NCBI RefSeq assembly: GCF_003056055.1
Contig: NZ_PYFP01000001.1
Location: 992,001-1,056,000, forward strand
Direction: 5' to 3'
DNA from: Glaciimonas sp. PCH181
Lineage (GTDB): Bacteria > Pseudomonadota > Gammaproteobacteria > Burkholderiales > Burkholderiaceae_D
DNA length: 64,000 bases
Shown here one piece after another: positions 44,447-53,994 of the stretch (within the stretch, counting starts at the first letter, position 1; every line of letters starts with the position of its first letter). Made by a program: the position numbers and the translations under genes. The notes beneath the pieces are model-generated. The model had not been told where the DNA came from and did not search any database. It saw only the letters and a list, made by a program, of their open reading frames with translations.

Positions 44447-45555
44447 TTTTTAACTCCGGTGCTAGTTGTATCCCCGGGGATAGTCAAACGCGTTACCCCA
44501 TTTGCACCGACAACAACTAACGCGCCATCTTGTGTGATCAGCAGGTCATTTATCGGCGGCAATGGTGACGTATGAATCGGTTTCAATGAAACCCCCAAGT
44601 CGTTGCTCATGAATAACTGGCCAGCCTGATTAGCAAGAATGAGAGAGCCTTTCCTTGTTAATTTTGCGGCGGTGAAAGATATCGGTGCCGCAACCGCTAT
44701 CTTCTTCCAGCTCGCTCCCTGATCTGCGGAGCGGAATGCATTCCCACGCAGCCCTGCGACGACCACCTCGCCTGATGGAAATAGGGAGAGCGCAAAGTAG
44801 CTTCCCTTGTACGGGGTGTCTAATCGCGTAAAGCTCTTGCCACAATCATCCGATCGAAACAAAACCCCTTTTTCTCCGGCAATATAGAGTTGACTTCCCG
44901 AGGCGGCAATCGCATAGAGATGGAAATTTTGGGGATTATCTAAACGATCAAGCCAGGGAAGCCATGTTTTGCCGCCGTCTTCGGTGTGAAGAATTAAATT
45001 GTAGGCACCTACAATGACACCACTCTTGGCACTGTCAAAATGTAAATCTAAGAACGGCTTGTCCGCCCCATCCTTCACTAGAAGTTCTGCATCCGACAAA
45101 GCTTTTTTATTGGTGGGGCCATCAGATCCGGCTTCCTTAGACTTTATCTTAGCTGCCTCCAGAACGATCCTGGCGGCAGTCACGCCCTCAAACTGACGTA
45201 CCCAAGTTTCTCCGCCGTCTTCGGTGTGCAGCACGATGCCGTAATGGCCAACTGCCCATCCTAGCCGGGCCGTAAGAAATTGGACTGCAGTTAGAGTGAC
45301 GCTCACCGGCACCTTCGCTTGTCGCCAAGTCATGCCGTCGTCGTCCGATAGGACGATGACCCCGCGCTCTCCGACTGCAACCAGTCGATAACCAGCTTCC
45401 GCTACGCTTAAGAGATACGACTTGGCGGGCAGCCGCACCATCAGCGCGGGTCGATCAAGGGGAGAAAGCAACCCTTTACTCTGTGCCATTACAAAGTGCA
45501 CGTTGAAAAGTGTGGTCGCTACAAATAATACAAAAATCGAATATCTTGCAAACAT
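44443..45555 (-). CDS. YCF48/BNR-repeat periplasmic protein
   Basis: A 370-residue beta-propeller of the YCF48 type, with repeats such as LSDDDGMTWRQ, LHTEDGGETWVRQ, LHTEDGGKTWLPW, FRSDDCGKSFTRL and FRSADQGASWKKI. The chosen ATG at 45555 gives a signal peptide (YSIFVLFVATTLFNVHFVMA) and has CGGAGC upstream; the longer frame would hide the signal. It is coupled to the RND gene by a GTGA overlap. In clusters of this kind it is thought to help assemble or stabilise the envelope transporter; that is inference. Confidence 0.85.
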   Translation of the reverse strand: MFARYSIFVLFVATTLFNVHFVMAQSKGLLSPLDRPALMVRLPAKSYLLSVAEAGYRLVAVGERGVIVLSDDDGMTWRQAKVPVSVTLTAVQFLTARLGWAVGHYGIVLHTEDGGETWVRQFEGVTAARIVLEAAKIKSKEAGSDGPTNKKALSDAELLVKDGADKPFLDLHFDSAKSGVIVGAYNLILHTEDGGKTWLPWLDRLDNPQNFHLYAIAASGSQLYIAGEKGVLFRSDDCGKSFTRLDTPYKGSYFALSLFPSGEVVVAGLRGNAFRSADQGASWKKIAVAAPISFTAAKLTRKGSLILANQAGQLFMSNDLGVSLKPIHTSPLPPINDLLITQDGALVVVGANGVTRLTIPGDTTSTGVKK

Positions 45556-45622
45556 CTGATGTGCTCCGTCATGTTGCAGATGAGCCGGTGTCCCCGGCTT
45601 CTCATTGTTGCGCGAATAAGTT

Positions 45623-46975
45623 TTATCGCTGACCTTCGCCAGCCATCGCATCCGGCGTGAATACCGTATCGGCGTAACGCGGCATGATTTTATATTGCTC
45701 GGCCTTGTCGTTTAATACGCCATTGTCGTACCACGCACCAGACAACAAATCGTAAAATCCGAATTGCTGAGTCGGGGCAGTGGCGGGCAAATCCGGCATA
45801 ACGATAGGATTCGTAAACATCGTCTTCCACAGCTGCCCATTTGCATCCCAGCGGTCTGCCAACACAGCAAGCCAAGTGTCTTCATCGAGGTAATAACGCC
45901 CCTTGGGTGCCTGGTGACGCTTGCCTGGAGCGAGTGTGGCTTCAACCACCCACACTCGATGAAGCTCCCAGCGGATGTAATCCGGATTCAAATGGTTTTT
46001 GCCTATCAGTTCACTCGTCTTCGCCTGCAACATCTTGTTATCGTTATAGGGGATATATATTTCCTTCTTACCTATGATCTTCCAGTCAAAGTGATCAAGG
46101 CGCCCTGCGAACACATCTATCTCGTCGAACGCCATAATCCCTGCGGTAGCAGGAGTCGGCGTGTCACAGCATGCAATCGGCAACTTTCTTACCCTGCGTT
46201 GTCCTGTTAAGTACACCCACGTTTGAGACTTGTCGAGGTCGACATTTTGGCGTTGAGTAATTGCTTCACCGGCACGGATAGGTGGGCCGGCGTTGAGTAG
46301 GCGAACCGTCCAGAAATCGCCTTTAAAATTATTCGCTGCGCCATCCTTGAAGTAGTATGGCATTTGAAAATCAGCGCGACCGTCTACGGTGACGATTGGC
46401 TTTCCGTCCGAGGTCACTTGGATTCCGCGGAAGTCAAGGTGCCAATCCGCACCGCGCCAGTGCAAAATATGATTCCACATAGCTTCCACGCCATTTTTCG
46501 GAATGGGAAATGGAATACCACCGTATGCGTCAACAAGCGCCAGGCCATTCAGTTTGGCATTGGTCGCATTCTTGGATGTATTGTCATAAACCCATTGAGG
46601 AGCTGCAGCTGTACGATGGGTCGGATATACCTCAAGACGATATGTCTCTGGGTACTTTTTGAGCATGGCCTTCACACCATCGGTGAGCTTGTCGGCATAT
46701 TGATCCATATTCTTGGCGGTGATCGCGTACAACGGCTTTTCACTGGCAAACGGATCTGGTCGACGTCCACCATTGACGAAGCCGGGAATCGCTTTTGTGT
46801 AGCCGCCGTCCCAAGCAGGAATAGTGCCGTCCTTATTACCTGCGCGCTCGCCACCAAAGGGCGTAAGCGTAGTTTTCAATTGCGCGGCCTCATCTGCTGA
46901 CACCGCAAATGCTGGGGCGCTGGCCAGTAGTAAGCCATACATTAAGGTAATGAGTTTAATTTGTGTGTGCTTCAT
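45623..46975 (-). CDS. DUF1329 outer-membrane-associated protein
   Basis: A 450-residue DUF1329 protein with an N-terminal signal peptide (LITLMYGLLLASAPAFA). The family has a LolB-like fold and occurs with DUF1302 channels and RND permeases in bacteria that use steroids, hydrocarbons or aromatics. The start is the ATG at 46975 with AAGGAG six bases upstream; an in-frame TTG 15 bases earlier falls on that site. It follows the DUF1302 gene by 18 bases. Typical stretches are GGERAGNKDGTIPAWDGGYT and LTGQRRVRKLPI. Confidence 0.9.
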   Translation of the reverse strand: MKHTQIKLITLMYGLLLASAPAFAVSADEAAQLKTTLTPFGGERAGNKDGTIPAWDGGYTKAIPGFVNGGRRPDPFASEKPLYAITAKNMDQYADKLTDGVKAMLKKYPETYRLEVYPTHRTAAAPQWVYDNTSKNATNAKLNGLALVDAYGGIPFPIPKNGVEAMWNHILHWRGADWHLDFRGIQVTSDGKPIVTVDGRADFQMPYYFKDGAANNFKGDFWTVRLLNAGPPIRAGEAITQRQNVDLDKSQTWVYLTGQRRVRKLPIACCDTPTPATAGIMAFDEIDVFAGRLDHFDWKIIGKKEIYIPYNDNKMLQAKTSELIGKNHLNPDYIRWELHRVWVVEATLAPGKRHQAPKGRYYLDEDTWLAVLADRWDANGQLWKTMFTNPIVMPDLPATAPTQQFGFYDLLSGAWYDNGVLNDKAEQYKIMPRYADTVFTPDAMAGEGQR

Positions 46976-46993
46976 GTCTATCTCCTTCAAGTA

Positions 46994-48682
46994 TTAGAAT
47001 GTGCGACTGGCATTGAACGAGATAAAATCTTTATCTTTTAAACTCTGCCCAAAGGTCTGATTGGTAACGGCGACAGTAACCAATGGAGTATTGAGGGGGC
47101 CGTAGTAATGCGTCAGGTTCAAGCCGAAGTGCCACACATCCAGATACGCCCCGTTAATACCGATACTCATATCACCGCCATTTTCGACTCCAAATCCACC
47201 GACTACAGAAGATCGACTGCCTTTTGGCGTATAGCTGATGCCAAACGGGACGCTAATATCTAAGCCAGGTAATACTTGCCGGTATGAAGGTTCGTAGACC
47301 GTACGCAGGGACCAGGCATCGCGGGTTGAATTCGGATCAAGTGTGCCGGGATTTTTCGTGATGCTGGTACGGCGGTTCCATGCCACCTCTCCAATCCAGC
47401 TCGCCTCGCGGGAAATAAAGTTAGGCCCTAATGTCATGATCCAGGAGACTTGCGCTTGCAAGGAGTTTCCAACTGCGTAGAGCGGATTCGAACTATTGTT
47501 ACTTGAGTTGCTAAAATCTAGCCCCGCCGTGCTTTGCAAGTCGAGATTTCGGTGAACCGACACCTCACCAGCTATGTTGACATTACCTATTGAAGTGCTC
47601 GCACTTGTACCATAGGTTTTAATCCCTTCAGCGTAGGCAAGCTGATATTGACCGATCTGATTGGGCGCGAGCGGAGCAGAGGTGAAGACACCGGGCTTTA
47701 GTAATGCCTGAAAACTCCGATCGTTGTATTGAAGTGCGTAAAAGCCCAAATCAATGTCGCTACCTTCAGGTCGGTACTTCAGCTGCAGTCCACCCTGACC
47801 GGAGTTCTTTGCCTTCATGTCAGCTTCGCGCCCAAAAAAAGCGTTTGTTCCGGCGCCAGGAACAAACAGCATATTCCCACCTGGTAACGCAAAGTCGGGG
47901 AGGATACCGGCGAAATAGCTACCCATACCCGGCAGACGGTTTGCTTCCCAACTCAACTTGTAGTAGCCGCCGATTGAGACATTCGGGGTGATTTGAATCT
48001 GTGCCGATATTTGATTGTCAGGGCGAATCAGTTCGTTAAATTTTAAGTTGGGAACTGCCAATGCCTTATTTAGATCAATCGGTGCCTGGCCCGCTGCAAT
48101 GCCATTTCCGCCAAAGAATAGACTTTCCCCCCAAATTAAAGCGTGCCGACCAATCCGAAAGGTTATCGGCATGTCGCCGATACCGGCTTTTCCAGATACA
48201 AATGCATCCAGTAAATCAAACTTCTGTCCATCTAAACTGCGAGTTGCACTGGAAAACTGGTTATTCCGTAGTCCAAAGGCATTTACTGTATTTGGAGTAC
48301 TGGTATTCGCGTTGGATTTTTTGTAGACACTGTCATACCATGTGGCTCCGCTGACACGCACGCCGAAATCTTTGTAAGTAGCGTCGAATTCCGACAGAAG
48401 ATCCAGCCGATTGGAGATCAAGCCCTTATTGAAGTTACGATCGCTGTCATCTTGATTTGGGTCAGAAGTCAGCAACGGCGCTTGCCCTTTGAGTCGAAAT
48501 GCGTCGGAATACTTGAAGGTGTTATCCCAATGCATTTTCAGATCTGGGTTACCTGTATCCATTTCAAAAGCATACGCGTTACTGACCATCGTGATCGCTG
48601 CGAGCGAAAGTGCGCGAAAGGGGAAATGACGCGCGGAATCACTACGTTTAAAACCATTTTTTGAAGTTTTAAAATATTTCAC
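46994..48682 (-). CDS. DUF1302 outer-membrane channel
   Basis: A 562-residue DUF1302 protein, predicted to be an outer-membrane beta barrel. It has a basic start and a signal peptide (ALSLAAITMVSNAYA), followed by many alternating-hydrophobic strands, and ends in Phe (FNASRTF), as outer-membrane barrels do. The start is a GTG with AGGAG six bases before. It is the first gene of the run DUF1302-DUF1329-YCF48-RND, which recurs next to degradation genes for hydrophobic compounds and is likely an uptake or export route for the substrate of this region. Confidence 0.9.
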   Translation of the reverse strand: MKYFKTSKNGFKRSDSARHFPFRALSLAAITMVSNAYAFEMDTGNPDLKMHWDNTFKYSDAFRLKGQAPLLTSDPNQDDSDRNFNKGLISNRLDLLSEFDATYKDFGVRVSGATWYDSVYKKSNANTSTPNTVNAFGLRNNQFSSATRSLDGQKFDLLDAFVSGKAGIGDMPITFRIGRHALIWGESLFFGGNGIAAGQAPIDLNKALAVPNLKFNELIRPDNQISAQIQITPNVSIGGYYKLSWEANRLPGMGSYFAGILPDFALPGGNMLFVPGAGTNAFFGREADMKAKNSGQGGLQLKYRPEGSDIDLGFYALQYNDRSFQALLKPGVFTSAPLAPNQIGQYQLAYAEGIKTYGTSASTSIGNVNIAGEVSVHRNLDLQSTAGLDFSNSSNNSSNPLYAVGNSLQAQVSWIMTLGPNFISREASWIGEVAWNRRTSITKNPGTLDPNSTRDAWSLRTVYEPSYRQVLPGLDISVPFGISYTPKGSRSSVVGGFGVENGGDMSIGINGAYLDVWHFGLNLTHYYGPLNTPLVTVAVTNQTFGQSLKDKDFISFNASRTF

Positions 48683-48826
48683 TACTGTCTCCTTTTTTAT
48701 GAATTCCGATATACCTTTTTAATCGGTATTTTTTTGTCGGTCCTTTCTTAATACGGAAAGAGTTTTGCAAACACCATTACTTTGGTGCCTAACTTGCTCT
48801 TCCCTTTCTGGCGTTTCTATCCGCCA

Positions 48827-49819
48827 TCATTTGTGATGCATTTTCTTGGCCGGCGTATATCCTTCGAAATATTCGACGTCCCATGCCGGTGGCTCTTGAA
48901 AGAAGGGCGGCACGTTATGAACAAAGGACAGATAACCAAACAGAGGCTCCTTCCAACGTCGCGGAATCCAGCTATCGTCGACATAGTCTCCATCGGCACC
49001 ATATTCAGTCTCACCACCTGTCGGGCTCGGAATATAGTAAAAAAGCGCGGAGTCGATACGATGGCGTCCGAGGCCCAAATGCGACTTATCCCAACCACAC
49101 CGTTCCATGTGGTTAGCACCAACCATGACCTCGTCAATATCTGCAACGCCAAAATTAACGTGGTGAAAGCGGACGTTTCCGTCATGTCCGGGGAGTGGCG
49201 CATGAGCGTTCATAAAGAAGATGTTGTGGTGATTGTTTGCACCGTCGCAACGCGCATAGATTCCAAAACCTTCTTGATAATCCGACAGGCGGAAGCCGAG
49301 TCGATCTTTAAAAAAATCGAACGACTTTTGAAAATCCTGGAAGGTAAAAACAACGTGCTGAATCGTCTTTGGCCTAGCACGTGTCAACCATTTTCTAGGC
49401 CGATTCAGACGATTAACGGTTCCAGGAGAGTTAAGAGGATCTGGAGCCGTGATTACTTTTTTCTTGGCGTATATCCGAAGTGCCAACGGCAAGCCGCAAT
49501 CACTTAAGAATCTTACGGTGCCGTCGCTTTCACGCTTGATGTCACGATCGCGCTCCAGGTCGGTAGTAAGACGATCCAGGCTCGATTGTGAGTCGACACC
49601 CCAGACCACCTCCCTGACACCTGTTCCCATCACCGCCGATTTTGGTAAAGATGGGTCGGTGATATGGCGAATAATAACGTTTGCCCCATCTTCAAGCTGA
49701 AAATGGCTTTCGGTCGCACTTGATGCGATAAGAGTCAAACCGAAGTCGTCAAAATACTTTGTACACAGTGCGATGTCGTCAACACCGTAGATAAGAGTCT
49801 CAATTCCAATAATGGCCAT
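48827..49819 (-). CDS. VOC-family extradiol dioxygenase-like protein
   Basis: A 330-residue protein with two vicinal-oxygen-chelate domains, the layout of type I extradiol ring-cleaving dioxygenases such as 2,3-dihydroxybiphenyl dioxygenase. The second domain carries the likely iron ligands: His in IQHVVFTFQDF, His in RFHHVNFGVADI and Glu in GGETEYGADGDYV. The ATG at 49819 has AAAGGA six bases before. It is the third gene of a minus-strand operon with a C-C hydrolase and a cyclase-family hydrolase, fitting ring cleavage followed by hydrolysis. The exact catechol substrate is unknown. Confidence 0.85.
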   Translation of the reverse strand: MAIIGIETLIYGVDDIALCTKYFDDFGLTLIASSATESHFQLEDGANVIIRHITDPSLPKSAVMGTGVREVVWGVDSQSSLDRLTTDLERDRDIKRESDGTVRFLSDCGLPLALRIYAKKKVITAPDPLNSPGTVNRLNRPRKWLTRARPKTIQHVVFTFQDFQKSFDFFKDRLGFRLSDYQEGFGIYARCDGANNHHNIFFMNAHAPLPGHDGNVRFHHVNFGVADIDEVMVGANHMERCGWDKSHLGLGRHRIDSALFYYIPSPTGGETEYGADGDYVDDSWIPRRWKEPLFGYLSFVHNVPPFFQEPPAWDVEYFEGYTPAKKMHHK

Positions 49820-49884
49820 AATATTTCCTTTGATATTCCTACTCTGTTCCAAGACTGCGCCACCTGGCTACTGCTGCTATCGAC

Positions 49885-50661
49885 TCATCGATCCAAGATG
49901 GCAACGGCCCTTGTCCATCCGGCTGAGGCAGCACGAATCTTGAACGGAAAACAGGAGACGATGAAGCCATCGGCGGGCAGCACCTCAAGGTTGTGGAGCT
50001 TTTCGAGGTGGCAATAGCCAATGTCACGCCCGGCTTTGTGACCTTCCCAGATCAATGTTGCATCTTTAGTTGCGGCATACTTTTCCTTCGTATAGGCAAA
50101 TGGCGCATCCCAACTCCAACCATCCGTGCCAGTTACGCGTACTCCTCGCTCCAGCAAATACATGGTGGCGTCATACCCCATACCGCACCCTGACGTAACA
50201 TAATCGTCGTTACCATAGCGGGAGCCGGCTCGCGTGTTAATTAACACGATTTCAAATGGCTTCAACGCATGTTTGATACGCGCCAGCTCCGCCTCTACGT
50301 CAGAAGCCTGCACTACATAGCCGTCAGCGAAATGGCGAAAATCAAGTTTTACACCGGGCTGGAAACACCAATCCAATGGGACCTCATCGATGGTGATCGC
50401 TCGTTCGCCTTTGTTCATGGTGGAGGCAAAGTGGTAAGGTGCATCGAGATGCGTACCGTTATGCGTGATCAATTGAATTCTTTCAATTGCCCACCCTTCC
50501 TCATCTGGAAGATCTTTGGCTTCCAAGCCAGGGAAAAAACTGACCAGTTCGGGGACTGACATCTCGTGGTTGATATAGTCGATCCTTGGCCTGTATATAG
50601 GCGGGTCGGACACGATGTCATTCTCGAGATAGATCGAGAGGTCAATTATTTCCCTGGTCAT
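49885..50661 (-). CDS. Cyclase-family (kynurenine formamidase-like) hydrolase
   Basis: A 258-residue metal hydrolase of the cyclase/KynB family. The defining motif HNGTHLDAPYHF lies at 67-78 and supplies the metal ligands. A second conserved stretch is VLINTRAGSRYGND. Members hydrolyse N-formylkynurenine, isatin or cyclic intermediates. Its start overlaps the upstream hydrolase gene as ATGA, so the two are coupled. In this setting it likely hydrolyses a product of ring cleavage or an amide. Confidence 0.9.
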   Translation of the reverse strand: MTREIIDLSIYLENDIVSDPPIYRPRIDYINHEMSVPELVSFFPGLEAKDLPDEEGWAIERIQLITHNGTHLDAPYHFASTMNKGERAITIDEVPLDWCFQPGVKLDFRHFADGYVVQASDVEAELARIKHALKPFEIVLINTRAGSRYGNDDYVTSGCGMGYDATMYLLERGVRVTGTDGWSWDAPFAYTKEKYAATKDATLIWEGHKAGRDIGYCHLEKLHNLEVLPADGFIVSCFPFKIRAASAGWTRAVAILDR

Positions 50662-51833
50662 GTCCGTATGCCGCTTGCACCAAGTTCAATAAATGTCTCT
50701 GCAATCCAATCCGCGATGTAATCGCGCGCGTTGTCCTGATTATCTGCACTAACGTGCTCTACTCCACCTTCTCTCTCTGTAAAGAATTTGAGTTCACGCT
50801 TGGGACTATTGATGGCACCTTCGTATTCCTGGTGCGCATACTCCAACGGAATTTGCCGATCCTTCGCACCGTGGGTCACAAGAAAAGGAACGGTAATCTT
50901 GTCGACTACATTCTCTAGCGTGACACGGGGAGCAAACGCCATAAACTCCTCCAAACTTTTCTTGCCCCATACCCATTGGACATGTTCCCAGTAATGCGGA
51001 ACTGGACAATCTCCCTCACGGGCGAGGCGGCGCTTTTGCAGTTCACCCCAGTTGTAGTTCGCGCCCCACGCAACGCACAACTTGATTCGTTTTTCAAATG
51101 CTGCCGCGCGTGGTGCGTAATAGCCGCCGAGCGACCAGGCAGATACCCCAATGCGATCCGGATCGACATCCAAACGCGTCTCCAGATAATCAATCACCGC
51201 AGCTGCCCAAATTTCGCATTCAACGATGGCAGGCAGGTCGTGAAGCCTGAGCGCTTCACCAACTCCGGGTTGGTCCACCATCAACGACGAGATGCCACGC
51301 TTTGCCAGCGATTGCGCAATGCCGGAGCCATAGATCATTTCCTTCGTGCTATCAAGTCCGTTCATGTGTACAACACACGGTGCATGTCGGCCTGCGGGAC
51401 CCTCGGCGCGGACAAACAAACCGGCTAGGGCCTTACCTTGATATGGGAAAGTGACACGCTCGCAATTTTCTTCATGTAGTTTGACGAAGCGGGCGAAGGA
51501 ATCGAGCATCTTCTTGAAGACTTCTTTTCTTGGCGCAAAATTGCGTTCCTGCATGCGTTCGGCCGTGAGGTAATACGTGGACGCTCTGCCGTACTTTGCG
51601 CCAGCACTCAAGATGCGGCCTTTAGCCTCATCTTCCAGCGCTAGCTGGACCAATCGATCTGCCTGTTCACACCATGCAAAAAAAAATGCTTCGGTGCCGG
51701 CATCATCCCCGTTCTTGGACGCGTCAATCAGCTTACGACAGATGGTATCGACCTCACCATAGTTACCACCCATTGATAGCGCAAGATTGGCTGACAGGTT
51801 CCAGACGTAATTGCTTGGAAAATATTCGAGCAT
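50658..51833 (-). CDS. C-C bond hydrolase, alpha/beta fold (DHPON hydrolase-like)
   Basis: A 391-residue alpha/beta hydrolase with a helical N-terminal domain of about 125 residues. The likely triad is Ser234 in GVSAWSLGGYY, Asp near 327 in THGAKDRQIP and His near 360 in GGVEHVSAD. Length and N-terminal domain match 2,6-dihydroxypseudooxynicotine hydrolase and relatives, which cut carbon-carbon bonds of beta-diketone-like aromatics. It is the first gene of the operon with the cyclase and VOC genes. An orphan LysR-type operator block (52264-52320) lies about 430 bases upstream. Confidence 0.85.
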   Translation of the reverse strand: MLEYFPSNYVWNLSANLALSMGGNYGEVDTICRKLIDASKNGDDAGTEAFFFAWCEQADRLVQLALEDEAKGRILSAGAKYGRASTYYLTAERMQERNFAPRKEVFKKMLDSFARFVKLHEENCERVTFPYQGKALAGLFVRAEGPAGRHAPCVVHMNGLDSTKEMIYGSGIAQSLAKRGISSLMVDQPGVGEALRLHDLPAIVECEIWAAAVIDYLETRLDVDPDRIGVSAWSLGGYYAPRAAAFEKRIKLCVAWGANYNWGELQKRRLAREGDCPVPHYWEHVQWVWGKKSLEEFMAFAPRVTLENVVDKITVPFLVTHGAKDRQIPLEYAHQEYEGAINSPKRELKFFTEREGGVEHVSADNQDNARDYIADWIAETFIELGASGIRT

Positions 51834-52263
51834 TTGTAATGTCCTTAAGAGTTAAATAATCTGGTTATAGAAGTTGACTTAAGCAAGTCTGGAAGACAAA
51901 ACAACAACATCGATCACAACAAAATATTCTTTTGCCATACGGCTCAGAACTTTTATCCGAACCTGATCGCCCAACGGTCGAAAAATGTTGAATATGGGTA
52001 GCCGAAGCGGCGTTGTTTTCCTTTACCTGCCACTCAAGAAACGAGGCGCCTCTGGCAGCGCGACCTCGATCGCAAGCGATGAGCCTGCACGCTGTGAAAG
52101 GCCTTAAGCAGATTGTCGGCTTTGGTTTTAGGAGGGAATATAAAGAATTCTCGTTCGCCTTTTTGCATGCCGTACTGATGCAGCGTCATGATTGTCTCTT
52201 TCGATTATGCTCATGCCATCGCCGCTTATCGGCTGTCATGATTTTGTTGCTTTGATTATCGAA
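51834..52263. other. Long leader upstream of the hydrolase operon
   Basis: No gene is supported. A minus-strand frame starting ATG at 52169 reads MQKGEREFFIFPPKTKADNL and degrades quickly; it may be a relic. The operon promoter should lie here or at the operator block beyond. Confidence 0.35.
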
Positions 52264-52320
52264 GAGCGCGCGATATTTTTACAGTTTATTGTTTAAATTG
52301 GATACATTTACCATATCAAT
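52264..52320. promoter_or_regulatory. Orphan LysR operator block (copy D)
   Basis: Complement matches copy C at 53624-53680 in about 50 of 57 positions by hand count, including the identical core AATTTAAACAATAAACTGT. No LysR gene follows it. Orientation places it as the divergent promoter end of a lost LysR gene; on the other side it faces the hydrolase operon. Confidence 0.7.
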
Positions 52321-52602
52321 ACTGATGCTGCGCGGCTCTAACGGTCAACAGCGACGTCGATTGTCTCGTCATAGCACAGCACAGCCACTCCTTGGGCTTC
52401 GGCAACGCGCTGCCCTTGCTTGGTATTCGAGGTGTTTACGCGACTCTCCGGGTATGGACATGAATATTCATCGGCAGTAATCGTGTCAGTTGCGGATTCC
52501 CGCGCGCACTATGGGCACAATGGCATTGAGCAGGATCGCGAGAATGTGCGGCCGGTGGGATATCGGGCGATACCCCTTCACATCCGGCGTAGATTGCAGA
52601 TG
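52321..52602. other. Gap after the LysR gene
   Basis: No gene seen. It holds the 3' side of the LysR gene and the position where a lost LysR copy would have been; no LysR-like codons were recognised. Confidence 0.35.
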
Positions 52603-53610
52603 TTAGGATTTCACCTTTTGTGGTGCAGTCCGTGTCCTTTTTTTCTTTCGCGGATCGATCTCGTTCTTGTCGCTGGATTCCTCACTCGTCGGCGCATGTA
52701 TTTTCGGCATCTCGTTTGCGACACGTTTGAGCAAGTCACGGAACCAGGATATCGCCAGATCGCGCTCCTGGTATTTATGCCATTGAAGCATTTCGACAAT
52801 CCCCGGGATCGCAATAGGGCATGGGAATATGCGCAGAGGAGCGTTTCGCACCATGATGTTGGCCAAACGTGTCTGCAAAGTCGCGACGCGATTTGTACCG
52901 ACAAGCATGCCGGGCACGATAGTAAAGCTTGGAACGATAACTTCCCGACGTCGGGCATACCCGTGCTTTTCGATTAGCCGCTCATCAATCGTGAGCAGTC
53001 GTCCTGCACCCCATTCAGTACCAATGTGGCCTAACGACATGTAATCGTCGATCGTAAGCTCGTCGCCTACCGACGTATTTCCAATCCATGTGACGCAGGA
53101 GAAAGTGTCATCAAACAGAGGTTCTGAGGGGTGATTTGCCGAGGTAAAAAATTCCGGTGCGATTAAAAGCTCGATTTCTCCACTATCGAGGTTTTCGTGG
53201 GAATGCGTGCCAATCAGACGAAGATCAAATTGCATAAGCGGCGCCTCCCAAGCGGCACGTCGAATTACCTCCGAAATAAAGACATTCATTACGTAATCTG
53301 AGCACTCAACTGTGATCTTCCTCATTGAGGTTGTTGGGTCAAAGTGAGGCTTTGTCGTGGTAATCGCCTGCACTTGGAGCAGCACATCCCGGACCGGCTT
53401 CACAAGACTGTCGGCCAGCGGAGTAAGGACGAGAGTCTTACCCACTTGCGTAAGTAATTGATCTTCGAAGAAATCACGTAATCGTGATAGTGCGCAACTA
53501 GTGGCAGGCTGACTTAGAAACAAACGGTCTGCCGCCTTAGTGACACTGCGTTCGGCAAGAATTGCGTCTAAGACAACGAGTTGATTCAAGTCTAATTTAT
53601 TGTAACGCAT
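52603..53610 (-). CDS. LysR-family regulator 1 (NodD-like)
   Basis: A 335-residue LysR regulator. The winged helix lies at the start (NKLDLNQLVVLDAILAERSV, then TKAADRLFLSQPATSCALSR), followed by the two-lobed effector domain. The ATG at 53610 is chosen because GGGGAG lies six bases before; a longer frame would run through the operator. The C-terminus is Lys-rich and longer than usual. It resembles NodD/PcpR-type LysR proteins that respond to aromatic inducers. It is a paralogue of LysR 2 (56073-57038), with the same domain start and operator type. It probably controls the divergent glutathione reductase and its own gene. Confidence 0.92.
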   Translation of the reverse strand: MRYNKLDLNQLVVLDAILAERSVTKAADRLFLSQPATSCALSRLRDFFEDQLLTQVGKTLVLTPLADSLVKPVRDVLLQVQAITTTKPHFDPTTSMRKITVECSDYVMNVFISEVIRRAAWEAPLMQFDLRLIGTHSHENLDSGEIELLIAPEFFTSANHPSEPLFDDTFSCVTWIGNTSVGDELTIDDYMSLGHIGTEWGAGRLLTIDERLIEKHGYARRREVIVPSFTIVPGMLVGTNRVATLQTRLANIMVRNAPLRIFPCPIAIPGIVEMLQWHKYQERDLAISWFRDLLKRVANEMPKIHAPTSEESSDKNEIDPRKKKRTRTAPQKVKS

Positions 53611-53623
53611 ACAGACTCCCCAC

Positions 53624-53680
53624 ATTGATTTGGTAAATGCATCAAATTTAAACAATAAACTGTGAAAATGTCACGCGTTC
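53624..53680. promoter_or_regulatory. LysR 1 operator/promoter block (copy C)
   Basis: Lies directly before LysR 1 and contains AATTTAAACAATAAACTGT. It is shared with copy D, and its core with copies A and B. The dyad-like TTTAAAC...ATAAACT core fits a LysR T-N11-A site. The remaining bases to 53994 hold another TTTTAAACAAGTAAA stretch at about 53949, near the glutathione reductase start. Confidence 0.65.
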
Positions 53681-53994
53681 TTTGACAATCGGAGCAACAA
53701 GATTTTGGCGGCTGATAAGCGGCCATAACATCTCCAAAAATGGAAGGAGACAAATTTTCGCAGGAAAATTGCCACGTCGCTTCAACATCGGCCTTCCAAT
53801 TACCAGGTTTCCCCTTCATGCGGGACGGGCTCGCCAGTGAGCGGTTACCTTGCGCGTACTTTGTGGTTTTACAAGCCGCGCGAACACTCGATTCGATCCA
53901 GTAAACAAAAGTGTAGATGAGCAATCAACTTTTGTTACTGACCCGAATTTTAAACAAGTAAAGAAAATGCATTTTTTATTAAAGGGCTTGAATC

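Noticed and set aside
48782..49507. 241-codon plus-strand frame opposite the VOC gene
   Set aside because: Antisense to a gene with clear metal-ligand motifs; no domain in the plus frame.
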